NCBI GenBank assembly: GCA_030867875.1
Contig: JAOWCC010001634.1
Coordinates: forward strand, 132,842,807 to 132,906,806
Origin: Actinernus sp. WN-2022
Lineage: Eukaryota > Cnidaria > Anthozoa > Actiniaria > Actinernidae
Direction of reading: 5' to 3'
Length of the DNA: 64,000 nucleotides
In this document: piece after piece, positions 9,776-22,900 of the stretch
Layout of the letters: every line of letters starts with the position of its first letter
Numbering within the stretch: position 1 is the first letter of the stretch
The notes under the pieces: generated by a model
Database searches by the model: none
What the model was told of the DNA's origin: nothing
Seen by the model: the letters and a program-made list of their open reading frames with translations, nothing else
Program-made: the position numbers and the translations under genes

Positions 9776-10417
9776 GTACGAAATATTTTTGTACATCCTT
9801 TTTTTCGCCTGATGTCATCTTGTCGTGGGTGTCTCAAAACATGACGAGAACTACAGTCAGCACTCGACTGCGCCTCGTGGCATACATTTATGTTCTCCAC
9901 ATTTTTATTTCATCTGTGCATCTATAAAAGGACAGATGTACGGCAAATTAAGTATTTCGTGATTAACTAAATAACTACGAGAGCGGCTTAACTGTACAAC
10001 CCCTCATCGGCATATGGCGTACTGTGGTGGTAGGTGGCATATATCCCCCCCCCCCCCAAAAATAAAAAATAAAAAAATAAAAAACTTTTGAGAAATAAAA
10101 ATGGCGCCGAGATGGGTCAGTGTATATCTTTTTGTTGTCTTTTGGCCTTTATTGCCTCGGAAAGCAAATATTGGTCGGTGAAAATGCCAGAAATAGCGTT
10201 GATGAGGTTTCAAAAATTCAAACTTTTAAGATTCCACATTGAAATCTGAAAAACGGTTCTTAACCAATCGTTTCGTTAATAAAGCTGAATTAGCCATTGT
10301 CTATTGGGCCCAATTTGTGTTATCCTGTCAGTGAAGTTCTTAGGGGGGAGGGAAGGGCAGACCTCTCCCGAGTACCCCTCTTCCTTTAACTCTTCCCTCG
10401 CCCGACCCTAAACCGCC

Positions 10418-10775
10418 TCACTGGTTAGCTCAGTTGGTAGAGCACGGTCTAGAGTGCGGGAGGTCGGGGGTTCGAATCCCGGCCGCGTCCTTGGGCAGGG
10501 ACGTTTATAAGCCGTTCGCCTTGTCTCCTACTTCTAATCAGTAGTTGAAGGGGACGTTAAAGAACCTGTTGTACTACTCGAAAAAGAGCAGGGGATTGTC
10601 ACCCGGTACAGCAGCCTGGCCATTGCACTAACCACACACTCAATATTGTAAACTGCGTGGCAGCTATTAGCGCCGTAAAGCAGTCCGAAATAATTCACTG
10701 ACGGGATATGTCAGTAATGTGTAAAGCGCCATGAATTTGTGGTGATATGGCGCTATATAAATATGGCCATTATTG
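10418..10775 (+). mobile_element. tRNA-headed SINE
   Basis: The head has Pol III box A (TAGCTCAGTTGG, from 10426) and a perfect box B (GGTTCGAATCC, 10469-10479), but no intact cloverleaf was confirmed. A unique body follows (CTCGAAAAAGAGCAGGGGAT), and the tail ends GGCGCTATATAAATATGGCC. A tRNA-related head, an unrelated body and a fixed tail make a SINE more likely than a tRNA gene. Confidence 0.7.
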
Positions 10776-11445
10776 TTTACAGTTACCGAATTAGTGAAGT
10801 CGCGGCGTCGAAAAAAGCTTATGTGTTTACTGAATCATCCTCGAATCATGGAAGCCTTTGATCTCTCCTTAATTTCTCTCTGTTGTTTTGTAGAGGGAGA
10901 CTGCCAGCAAAAAAGCAACGAAACCCCTGCTTTACAGTCTGCCACCTTGGCAGTTATTTCGCAGACTGACATTCCGTCGATCTGGGATTTCTATCACCTC
11001 CATGGAAGAAATAAAACGGGCTTGTTATTGTCTGATAATCCCACAGTATACTTATTACTTCTGTCAAAAAACATCATAACTGGATGCCAAATGAAAATAG
11101 TTTTGGCATTTCGCTGCCGGACAGAAACGGCGCCATTCAAAGAACACAGTCTTTAATGAACAAATATGTTGAATAACATCGCAGGTTTTATGCCATAACC
11201 CGCTTGATCATTTCGTCATTAATCACAAGTCCTTTATTTATTTTTACCTGTGCACACATCGCCGAGAACAGTTATGTACCTCCCCAAGAGAGCATATAAA
11301 GTGCGATGATAATAAAATAATATTTTTAGTAACCGGAAGCAGCTGAGAAGTGTGCGCCATTGTTGTCGCGCTCTCCCGCCCCCCGGTTAGCTCGAGTGGT
11401 TATGCGCTCATCAATTGAAATCCCGACCCCGGGACTAGGACAAGA
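10776..11445. other. No gene supported
   Basis: A 127-codon frame at 10773-11156 has no recognisable domain and starts at the SINE tail. Near 11390-11440 there is a degenerate tRNA-like fragment (TTAGCTCGAGTGGTTA). The phrase TTTAGTAACCGGAAGCAGCT at about 11325 recurs inverted near 57835-57860, so part of this is dispersed repeat. Confidence 0.4.
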
Positions 11446-11627
11446 TCCAAGTTTGTGCCCCCCAGTCTAAATTTCCATTCAAACGTCTCAGTTTAAAGTT
11501 TTCGAGCATGTATCTTTGCTCCTATTCAAGATATAACTCTCAAATTTGGGATTTTGACTAACTTCGAGGTACTCGTTTTGCTGTTATACGTATATATCAA
11601 AAGTTCAAGAAAACCGTGGAAGGGTCT
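11446..11627. mobile_element. MITE family A, copy 2 (partial)
   Basis: It contains CTTTGCTCCTATTCAAGATA and GACTAACTTCGAGGTACTCG, and ends ACCGTGGAAGGGTCT. These match the right half of the copy at 30325-30632. The left half is missing or replaced. Confidence 0.6.
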
Positions 11628-12604
11628 GTTAGTTATCTAGTTGACTTCACATCCTGGGGGGTACTATATAAGCTTTATAAATGATATCAAGAAACCATCA
11701 CTTGTGATGGTCTCTTGATGATAACGATGTACCGCCCGATAGGATCGCGTTTTTGAGCCTGCCAAACCTTGGGTATCTTTTTCCACGCTTCTGCCCCCAA
11801 GTGGAACATCCGTCCTTAAATAGGGTCACGTAATTTAGGATTTCGGTTTCAGAACGGCCTTCAGTCAATGCGTAAGGGTCGTGATTTTTCTGATTTTCGC
11901 CCTTATTTTGACCTCCTGGCGGCACACCCCTACCCCGCAAATTTTTTCGGGATCACATGATTTGAAATTTCGTCATCAAATGTAGTTAGATAACTATTAA
12001 AATTTAGTGAACTGTTTTTTTTTCACAGCCGATATCAATATTGTTATTCATCCGTTGACTCTCTGGAATTTGTTACTATTGCCTCTAAAAGGCCCGCTCG
12101 TCAAGTTTAACTTATTAATTGCTAATGTGTCAATCCAAACCGCTTGAACGTACGCGCTGAACCAGAGTCTGCTTATTTCGTATTATTTTCTCGAGGTTGG
12201 AGGCTCACTACCAACAACCTAGCCTACGAGTCTCGATCGCCTCGCAAGACGAGAAGAAATTTGCCTCTAGTAACTGGGGAGTATGTGGTCACTGGTGTAT
12301 GAGAAATACACATGTCATGAGTCATGGTAAATCCCTGAGGCAATGAACGAGGACGTTCTTCGTAGTTGTTCTTAAATATTTTTTTCCAAAATCTCTAAAA
12401 TCTTCTCTATAAAATTTACCCCCTCTATTTCTTTAGAATTTTAAAATTTACCTCCATAAATTTTGCATGTTCAAACATTTTACATCCCCCATAAAACCAC
12501 CACCCCCCCCCCCCCCTGAAATGCTAAAACAATAGGCAGAAATGCGAAAAGTTAAGACAGAAATGCGAAAAGTTAAGGCAGAAATGCGAAAAGTTAAGGC
12601 AGAT
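11628..12604. other. No gene supported
   Basis: Mostly AT-rich. The phrase GGCGGCACACCCCTACCC (about 11920) resembles one at about 4996-5012, so it is a repeat fragment. A poly-C run lies at about 12503-12517. GGCAGAAATGCGAAAAGTTA is tandemly repeated about three times at 12534-12600. Confidence 0.4.
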
Positions 12605-13004
12605 TTAAAGTGCCTATGAACATTTTTTATTTATTTTAGATATCAATTCTACATCTAGTGAATAGTAGAATGGTACAATATACATTGCTTTAAATGCTGT
12701 GCCGATGAGTTAAGGAGGTTTTAATATCCAAAATGCTAATTACATGACGTCAGGGGAGGCACAATTATACAATTTTTTCGTTACAATTAAACATTTTTTT
12801 TCAAATTATCAGGGTTATACCCATGGTTGAAATAAAATGATGTTAGAAATTCGTTTCCACTAAGAAGCGATTGCAGATACCTCCACTGACGTCATGTAAT
12901 TAGCATTTTGGATATTAAAACCTTAACTCAGCGGCACAGCATTCAAAGCAAAATATATTTTACCATTCAACTATTCACTTGATTTAGAACTATAAAATAA
13001 GAAA
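12605..13004. mobile_element. 400-bp long-TIR element
   Basis: Long inverted arms. GGTTTTAATATCCAAAATGC at about 12718 pairs with GCATTTTGGATATTAAAACC at about 12903. ATGACGTCA is inverted near the centre, and outer arm sequence around TAGTGAATAGTAGAATGGTA pairs with 12965-12985. There is no coding capacity. The palindrome occupies most of the element. Confidence 0.75.
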
Positions 13005-13549
13005 TAAGTAGAATGAAGAATAACCAATACGACGTAGAATTATACGAATTTAATGTAGCACAATATTTCGACTAGCCATACTTCATCAGGTGCTTAGGAG
13101 CTTTTACAATGTGACTTGACAATATATAATGGTAAAACGGAAATGACGTAAAAAACATAATATGATAACCAGTTGTGGGTTTGCATCTGAACATTTTCTA
13201 TCTAACCCTGACCACTCTGCATCTAATATCATTTTAATTCCTTTAGAACATATTTTCTCTTCTCGTGATGCTATTCGCAAAGCTAGAGAAGCTTATCTCA
13301 TAACACGTGCTAACACTCTTGAACCTAATGGCCTTAACAAACGCGATGAGACTTACTAATCAGTCACACCGTTAGTTATCTTTCGTTATCATATTATGTT
13401 TTTTACGTCATTTCCGTTTTACCATTATATATTGTCAAGTCACATTGTAAAAGCTCCTAAGCACCTGATGAAAAGTCGAAATATTGTGCTACATTAAATT
13501 CGTATACTTGTACGTCGTATTGGTTATTCTTCATTCTACTTATTTCTTA
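13001..13549 (+). mobile_element. Penelope-like element remnant with inverted flanks
   Basis: Arms of about 150 bp are inverted: GAATAACCAATACGACGTA at about 13017 pairs with TACGTCGTATTGGTTATTC at about 13511. Between them a 65-codon frame (13162-13359) ends with AREAYLITRANTLEPNGLNK. That resembles the C-terminal part of the GIY-YIG endonuclease domain carried by Penelope-like retroelements (TLEPxGLN signature). Both arms contain CTGATGA followed shortly by CGAAA (13465-13481 on +, 13066-13089 on -). This spacing resembles the hammerhead ribozyme core known from Penelope-like terminal repeats. The reverse transcriptase is absent. Confidence 0.5.
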
Positions 13550-13955
13550 ATCTGCGAACCATTTAGATCATTGTTTGATCCGACGTATACCAATGGAGTG
13601 TTGTTCGTGGTCGCTCATTTATAAACCTATAAAATAAGAACCCAAGTCGTCCCCAGGCTATTCCATTGGTCGTCCGTCGTCCGTCGTCCGTCGGTGGAGA
13701 CACCAGGGAAGACTGGGTATGAGCTGTATAGCGTTCTGCGTCTTTTTGTTTTGAGTCCGATTGTGTTTACAATCTCTCTCCATCTTCGTTCTTTATAGTT
13801 CATCGTTCCTTCGTTTTAGCTTACTTATAGTCGTAGAGTATTACTTGTCACTTTTACAGTACTCTTTTTCAAGCAGCGCTTATTTGAGCGCGATTTATTT
13901 GCATTCACACAACAACGTGGGAGCAGCCGACTCGATTGTCATCTAGCAAATCAGC
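13550..13955 (+). promoter_or_regulatory. Promoter / 5' UTR region of the U1A-like gene
   Basis: This is the 400 bp before the U1A start codon. An inverted CCAAT box (CATTGGTCG) lies at about 13664, followed by three CGTCCGT repeats (13670-13692). No clear TATA box is at the expected spacing. The transcription start cannot be placed by eye. The first ATG in good context before the RRM frame is 13956. Confidence 0.4.
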
Positions 13956-16900
13956 ATGGAAAACCCGCCAAGTCAGACGATATACATCAAGAATTTGAAT
14001 GAGAAGGTCAAGAAAGATGGTAAGGATCTCGATGCAAGATAGATAAAGTATTGCTTGTACTGATTTGACTTGAAGAAGTCTCGACCGGCATTAGACAACA
14101 TTTAATTTACATGCGTTTATACATAATTATAGTATACTGATTCCTAATCCTACATCTAATTAATGCTCCGTAATTGCCTGTTCAGCAACACACCACCACA
14201 TGCTTGCAGAATTTTGCCCTGTGAGCAGAAGTTATTTTCATTTCCCTCCAAGAGAGAGAGAGAGAGAGAGGGGGGGGGGGGGGGGAGTGAAAAGAAGCTC
14301 TGCTCGCAGGGTACAGATCTGCAAGCATGTTCGACGATTCGGAGCAACTACAGAATGCAGGGCCACTTTTGAAGGTCATAATGTTTTGCTCGGTGGCTCG
14401 GCAGTCTACATAGTTTCAAGGGTTAATTGGTAAATATCTAAGAGCCACATGTTTTTTGTGGCTCATTTGGCTCGGCAGTCGTCATTTTTGGTGGCTCATT
14501 CTTCTTGGATAAGTCATTGTACGTAAAGTGTGATTTTGGTTAAAATAATTTTATCAAATACCAATGGAATTAATGTTTGGTATTTTTAAAATTTTAATGT
14601 CACAAACTCAAGCCTACACCCACCCACCCACCCACTCTTAACGTCACAATGACGTTAATCGTGGCAAAATCGATATGTGAACGTTCCCTAAGTGGAGCAT
14701 ATGTTTTGGTGGCTCGTTTGGTTTGGAACACATTTTGAAAAGTTTTTGGCAAGTACTGTGCCATAAGCTGCACCCCCAACTTTGGGAATGTTTTTCTCAC
14801 AGTTTTCAAAATTTTGCGGTAAAATGCTACTAACAGCTTAAAAGTGATTAACTATGGTAACTGAGAAAGTGAGCAGCAGCTGATATTTTGAGTTTTAGCC
14901 CTTCGTCAGAGCAAAAGGCTAACGAAGGGCTGACACTCAAAATGTCAGCTGCTACATGTAATTGAAGGGAGGAGTGCAAGAACAGCTTAAGTGACTACTG
15001 ATCACTTCCTAAATTCTCCTTTATATTCTTTGTTTTCTATAGGAGAATGTACATATGTAGAAGTTGATCAGTAGTCACTTATCCATGGCAGTTAGCAAAC
15101 CTTAATTGACTCTTAGTTGATTACACTGGGGTATTCTGTAATGTAGTTCCACTGTACATGTATAATCATGTCAAAAGCTAATACAGTGTTTCTCTTTCTT
15201 CCCAGAGTTAAAGAAATCCCTGTATGCCATCTTTTCCCAGTTTGGACCAATTCTAGACATTGTAGCTTTAAAAACACTCAAGATGCGAGGTCAGGCTTTT
15301 GTAGTGTTCAAAGACATAGGGAGCTCAACAAATGCTTTGCGCTCTATGCAGGGCTTCCCTTTTTATGATAAACCAATGGTAAGTACAAACTTGTTAGGTA
15401 ATGTTTAGAAATCTTCAAGCCTATAACGATGCTTTGGTCGGTGAAAGGTATTGTTTTTGGTTGACATACATGTACATGTAAGTATAATAATTATACATGT
15501 ACCTGGAGACTTGTGTGACATAATTTACAGCTGCAACACAAACAATTTTAGTTATATTCATCCTTGGAAGATTTTCAATAAGTTTTCACATAGTCAGCAC
15601 ATTGTCTGAAGCATGTAGCTGAAGAAATGACTTCAATACCTCACCATTTCATATTCTTTCCAACAGAGATCTTTACTTTGTCTGGGTATAAAAGTAGGGC
15701 TCGAAGTTAACTTTTTTATAAAGGCGTGACTGAACCAAACATTTTGGTTGCCAAATCATAAGTTTTGGTCACCATTTTTTTTGCATGAATAAATCTGCTT
15801 TTATATCAGATAGTCCAATGTAACACAAGTTTAAATCCTCTCGACACTTTCTTTGTGTCTTCTGTGTCACCTTTAATCAACCAACTGTGCTCAGCACATC
15901 TACAGTACAGCCTGGATGTATGTTAACATTTACACACGTGTAACGCGCGTGTACAAAATTAATTTACTACACACATTTGAGGATATTACACGTGTGCACT
16001 ACACTCGTGTATTACACGCAAAATGCATGTAGTTTTCCTTTGTTATACATGCAGTTATTGTCAAAAACAATTTGGCATGAAATTGTTTGTAACCTGCAAC
16101 TCCAGCGCCGTCTCTAGATCTTCGAGCATTTTCAATTACCAACGGTTTCCACCAAAACTTAATAAATTATGCTGAAGGAAACTTTTGATCGTATGCTCCG
16201 CATTCACTCTGCAATTCACGTAATAAACGTTCAAACAACTTGCCCTAAACGTTCGAACGACTTGCCCTTGCGTTCGAACAATTCAACATCACAAAGTGAT
16301 GAAGTCAAAACTGCAAATGTTCGATGTGGTTCATGTGATCTCACGCTATAAATTAATAGACAACAAATTAAAAATGAATGGACTCAAACCATTATTCAAA
16401 TCAGTTTGCGGAAGATGTCACACTTCTGTGTCGCGGAATATTCAAGATTCAAAACTCATTACCTTTGAAAACGGATCCACATTAAATAAAAAGAACTCCA
16501 AAATGTTCTGTTTAGTAGACGTTATCATTTGCCAGCAAAGTTGAGAAGCTTTGTGGTGATTTAAACTACAATGCAATAAAATCACACTTCCCGCAAAGTT
16601 GGCAGCACTCGTGTTGTGTGAAAAACCAGACAATCAGTCTTCACGGCTGAAAGCACATGTCAACAAATTTTAAAGGATTGACAGATCTGAGTTGAAACTA
16701 CAGAAGCTAAAGTTTATCAGATGAACTAAAAACACCAAACCAGCGCTGGGACAGTGTTTCGTACAAATGTCAGGATTATCCATTTATAGAACGTTTGTAG
16801 TCCTTCGTGAAAGCTCCAGAGGCTTCGAGTGAGTAACGGATTGAGTGCATCGTTCGAACCGTTGCTTGTAGCGTTCGAAAAGCCAAGTGATTGTTCGAAC

Positions 16901-19900
16901 GGATTGAGTGCATCGTTTATACGATTTTCACAAAACGTTTAAATGGGCTACGAAAAAATCCAAACGTTTTCATAAAACGTTCGAACGATTTATAAATTTG
17001 TTTAAACGGTTTCTCAAAATGTTCGAACGGACACCGAACGGTCTCTGAACGACTTTTTAGGCACGAAGGTACGTTTTCCCGTGTGTGGTTACAATTAGCA
17101 TTTATGATATGACTAAAACACAGACTTAGCATTTACAATGTATTAAGCACTTCGGTTCCTTGCTACAAACTTATTTTTGAAAAACATGTAGGAAGAATTG
17201 TCGTAAATCTTTGCCGAAGTTTTTAGCTGAGAATTCTACATTGTACACTTTAGTCCAATGCTAATTCTGCTAATTGTGGAAAACTTTCATTCACGAACCA
17301 GTATTGTTGATCTACGGTATTCTTCAGCAGTTATTCTCTGGAGTTCAACAAGTTAGTGAGGCACTGAGGTGCGTGTAGTTCCATGCGTGTAGTACACACA
17401 AGTGCGTGTAATTACACTCAGCTCTTTGAAAAACACACGAGTGAACATTAATCTCAAATTGCATGAGAAACCCGTATGATTACTTATTAATAATGTACGT
17501 GAAAAAAATTATCAGGAAATGACGTTGGCAAGTCATGTGACTTAAGTAATTTATTCAGTCAACAAACCATAATACCTCACACTTTCAAATTCATTCAAAT
17601 TGTTCAAGTGTTCTCAGAAGTCGAAAGGAAATGTTTCATTACTTTCCAAAAAAAATTGCATTGTATGTCCTTTTTTCTGCACTGTTTCCTTTTTTCTGCA
17701 CTGTGTTTCCTTGAAATTGCATTTCCCTCAACCAATCAGAATTGAGCATTTTTTTCATGTATATTATTAAACAGATAATTGTGCATTCGATTGACCTTAT
17801 TCTGGAATAAGAATACCCAGAATGATCACTACAAATTGCTTATAATTATCAGGATTCTTAGCCACTGGAATACTAAATGTAACCTGAATATATCATACAT
17901 CAACAAGAGCTTGTAGCTTACAGTGCAAAATGTGCCTTAACCAGTGCTTTCCATAGGCCATTCCTTCTATTAGTTTTCTGGTATAAAAACCTGTGAGTTG
18001 AATGCACCTTAAGTTGTGTTAACCGGTAGACAAAAATAATACAGTGTCAGTTTTTTTAATAGAACTTGAGAAACACTAGACAACTATTTATATAGTTCTG
18101 TATGCTTATTAACTCCCGACCCAGTGCAAAGCACCAAATTCCATGAGGCTTTTCATTGAGTGTATTTGGGATTCCCGCTTGGGTTTCCTGTGTTTGAATA
18201 TATACAGCTTGAAATATTATTTAGTGCATTACTTGTTTCATCATTGAAAACATACAAACATTTTTGGAAGACCAGAGTATGCTAATCATGAGTGTTATGA
18301 TTGGTCAACAAATTGGAAAACCTTTTCTGTGCTGTGATTGAAAAGTCCAAATGCAATGTCATAATTAACCACCCAATCACAATAATTATGATTATTGTAA
18401 TGCCATTTTATGTCTGCAAAAGTCCTGCTAGCTTGAACGTTCAAAAGATCAGTGTTGTTTGAGGAGAGTACAGCAACGTAAATTTTCAGGCACCCAGGAA
18501 AGGGGTCTCTCATTTTTGTTTCATCAGATTGGTATCTGCAGTATTTTGCTTGCCTACCTTCCCTGAAGCAGGACAACTAAGGAACCAAGATGAATACTGA
18601 CATTCAGCGAGCCAACAAGACACAGACATACAACAAGCCTACACAACACAGATAAAATTTCAGACCGAAGAGGCAGACAATCGTTTAATTATTTATCGAC
18701 AAACAATTATTTCCCAAGAAACTTAAATAAACAGATATAGTAGACTCCAAACTTTGACACAAAATATATCTCCATAAATTATCCAGATCTCTCCTTTGCT
18801 CTCTCAGAGTTTCAATCCAGTTCTAAGAGTAGAGGTAAAAGAACAAGGTGTTGCAGTTGTCGATCATTTTCTCTATCACAGGAAATACTAAATCATTATA
18901 GGTGTTGCAATGAGCCACATTAATCATGTTGTATTAATTATGAAGGGTCTGTTGTTATGGTTTTAGAGAATACAGTATGCAAAGGGTAAGTCGGATGCTG
19001 TGGCCAAAGCAGAGGGAACATTTGTACCAAGAGAAAAGAAAGTAAAGGAAAAGAGGAAAGCAGTTGAACAAGGTATGTGTATTAATGATTCATGGTGTGA
19101 CAACTTAAACGTGGGCCAATTAAACAATTAATGAGAACTAAATACGTTGCAAAACGAAAATAAGCTTATCCATGCAATGTTCTTCATTTTGAAGAGACAA
19201 GACTCATACGAGTTGTCATTTTGCAAAGACTGCTTTTATGGCAATGGCTGCTTGACCAAATTGACTGCTTGTGAATTCAGAATTTGTTTTCCCAGTATGC
19301 ATTTCTTTCCCATAGCTCCTGCACGACCAGCAAAGAAAGCTCCTTCTGCAGCCCCTAGAATTGATGTTATACCCCAAGCAATGCATGGTGTGGTTCCTGG
19401 TCAACCAATCATGACACCAAATGGTAAGTACTCCAATCCATGGACAGTTGCATTATTGATTTTCAGTTTCGCTCCAAGGCACTTGCTAGAGTAAGATTTG
19501 AAAAATGGGAAAACGTTTTTGAGGGGTAATTCAGTTTCAGATCTGTAACACGCCATCACTATCTTGGCATGGATGTGTTAATTTGCCTTTTTAGAAATTG
19601 CACCAGCGGGTTTATGTTACATGCCTTATGGCTAAGAGAACATAGATGCAATCAGCTCTTTTAAATTTGGGTTGTGTACAACTATAAATTTCTATTTTTG
19701 ACCCATTTTACTCTTTCACAGTTGGCATTGTACTAAATGATCTTAGAACTTCTTCAGCTAGATAGATAGATAGATTATTTCATCAGGATAATCCAGTCAG
19801 CGATATACAATGTATACAGTCAAGCCCAAAACTTTTTCACGATATTGCTGTGGTTAACATTTAGCAATATTGCTGTTGGCAGAAACGATATTGCTGTTTC

Positions 19901-22900
19901 TCAAAAACGATATTGCTGTTTCCCAAAAACAATGTCATTTTCTGTTATTGAAAAAGCAATTGCTGCACAGCAATTTGCTGTTTAGAATGTACAGACATCG
20001 AATGCCGGAAGGGTAATAAACAAAAGGAATGCATTACTATAAATCACACATCCCAACTTCGGAAGGGTTCAATTTTGTAAATGTTATCCGTATAATTATC
20101 CACAATATAATATTTAACAGATCTCTCAGCCTTCCAGATCTTTGTAAAAGTCATTTCATAAAGTTTTCAAGTAAATTGGGACCATGCAGTTATCGAAATG
20201 TTGTGAGCCGTAAAATAAACAAAACAACGGCTGCCCGCTTAGTTCCCAGACCGGCGGTGCGTGGCCCGCTTTAAAGCCAACCTCGTTCCCAGGGTCTTCT
20301 CGATCAGACCCAAGGTGGCGGCTACTCCGAGAGAAGACCCTGGTAAAGGCTGAACTGTCACGTATTCTGATTGGCTCTTCGATTATGACTCAAGGGTTGT
20401 CCTAACAATGCTTTTTATTGGCCAAATGGACTAAGTCCAGAGAGATGAACTTGTATATAGATTCGATTGCTCAAATTTTATCAATAAAACGATTTTAAAT
20501 AGCCTTAAAACCCGCTGGGTAGATAGAGCAATAGATGAAGTGCATTACTGAGGAGTTTTCTGGTAAGTTTCATCAGTGGGAAAGCCAGGAGAAGCTGTTA
20601 AACCTGAACATGTGCTATCGATCGCTTCGCTTCAACGCTAATGGAAAATTAACGGCTTTTTAGGATTCTCCTCTAGCTTAGATACATCCTGGTAGCTTTG
20701 TGATACCTTTTCCACTGTTTCTTTATCCAAGTAAACTCCATTTTGAGCCATTTAGTAGACCTGTTTTTACTGCATCGTTCTCCGCGTGGAAATACCGTTA
20801 ATCGCTTCTCGCTTACTCTGGATTGGGATACCTATGGTTTGTACACGTCATGAACTATTCCCATATTTAGCTTTGCCGCCATCTTAGATCGGCAAATCAT
20901 GTGACAAAATACTCCCAAAATCTGGGAGTATTTGATCACGTGATCCAGCCTTTACCAGGGTCTTCTCTCGGAGTAGCCGCCATCTTGGATCTGACCGAGA
21001 AGACCCTGGGGACGAGATTGCTTTAAAGTGCAACTAACCCCTTTTGCAATTTTTATACATTATGAATCTTTGAAAGGTTTTGGGTACTTCTGCGAAGAAA
21101 TTTTTGGCTTACATAGAATACTCTATGTTCTATGCTTGTTTGAAATGGTGAAAATTTTACCTTTCCTGACCCATGACCGCGTAAGAAAAAGACTGGGCTG
21201 ATTCTTGATCTTGCGTACCTCATTAATTAATGCATTATTCTCCATGTCGCCTTTCTATCACAACAACATCGATATATAGATAATATACACAGTCTGTGAG
21301 TTGTTAGTAAAGAAAACAGTTATTTTAGACAAGCTGCTAAATATTTATTCAAATTATTGCAAAGTGGAATGAATTAGATGACGTAAGATCAAGAATCGAC
21401 CCAGTCTTTTTCTAACGCGGTCATGGGTCAGGAAAGGTCAAATTTTCACCATTTCAAACAAGCATAGAACATACAGTAGAGTATTCTATGTAAGCCAAAA
21501 CTTTCTTCACAGAAGTACTCAAAACCTTTCAAAGATTCATATGTATAAAAATTGCAAAAGGGGTTAGGTGCACTTTAAAGCTTGACTCGCTGAGCGCAAA
21601 GCATATACACCAAATAAACTTTTGCTTTGGTGTTGTTTCACATTTACGGCAGATCCTTGTCTTGTTACTAGTATTAAAAGGTTCGGCAGAAATCTTTGTA
21701 AATGGTTGCGTATTATTCTTGGAGTCTGGAATCAGTCAGGCGTGAACGTGTCAGTCTGATTTTTTACAAAACATCAACAGAGTTTTGAAGCAACGTTTGT
21801 CATATTAAAAGACGTGCAAAAACTTATGAATTACTCTTACCAGAAAACTTCTACTAGGAAAGTGCAATTCCCTTTGAATTAAAAGAGCTTTAATGTATCG
21901 GATCAGTCAGTTCGCGTAAATGGAAATTAATTGCGCCCCCGCGGTATTTGTGTCAGAAATGAGACACTTTTCTACTGGTTGTTGTTGATTGATTGACGGA
22001 TGAGTGAAACATGCACTTTTTAATTCAGACCCATTTTTGTGAAGTGTTTGTTTAGTCCAAGAGGATACGAGTGGTATCCACATGGACACAGAATGGCTTT
22101 TCATGTTTGAAAATATTTTGGATTTTCCTGAAACTTAGATTGCTGCTGGGCATATTTTTGAAATTAAAATCTGAAGTTGGAGTCTGAATTTCTCCACGTG
22201 CAATCAGTCAGGCATGAACGTGTCTGTCTGATTTTTGATCGCTGCACTTTCTGAGAATGTGAATAGAGTTTTGAAGCCAAGTTTGTAATGGGAGACGTGC
22301 AAAACTATACTCTTACCAGAAAACTTGTACTGGATTAGTGGAATCCTTTTCCTCATTGAATAGTCTTCCCAAAACTTTGAAGGTCAACAAGAAGTGGTAA
22401 TTTGCATAATGCGATCGGCTCAACAATAATCGGTAAACGTGCAAATCGAAAAAGTCGGATCAAACTGCAAAACCAAGGAAACCTGGTAAAACGAAAGAAA
22501 CAATATCACTACCATAAACGAAAGCAAATTGTTAAAAACATTTAAATGTCTTTGAAAATAAGTTAATCAAAAATATTACCAAAAGTCTTTCTAAATAAAT
22601 TTGCCATACACACTAACAGTTGTAAACAAACCACGAACCAGCGCAGCGTGCATATTATGCATTGTACTTGCATCTCGAAGTTCTTGCATTATTTAACTTG
22701 GTGGGTGTTCTTGCAGTTGAGCCGCAAAGAGCGGATTATCCACTTCTTTACTTTTTGCGTGTTCTTGCGGCTCAGCCGCAAGAAGTGGGTTATCAACTTC
22801 TTGCGGGTTCTTGCAGTGCAAGAAGTTCTTGCCGGGCTTCTTTGTTTTTGAGACACCATGAGTATGGGAAGTGGCATGATTTTTGTTACACATCACAACA

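Noticed and set aside
10418..10500. Functional tRNA gene
   Set aside because: Good box A and B, but continuous with a SINE body and tail and no intact cloverleaf. The same argument applies to 29172-29250, 49836-49911, 53030-53092 and 55029-55105.
10773..11156. 127-codon frame after the SINE
   Set aside because: Begins at the SINE tail, with no recognisable domain or codon signature.
18295..18576. 93-codon minus-strand frame in U1A intron 2
   Set aside because: Composition is not distinctive, with no domain and no exon boundaries. It may be repeat-derived.
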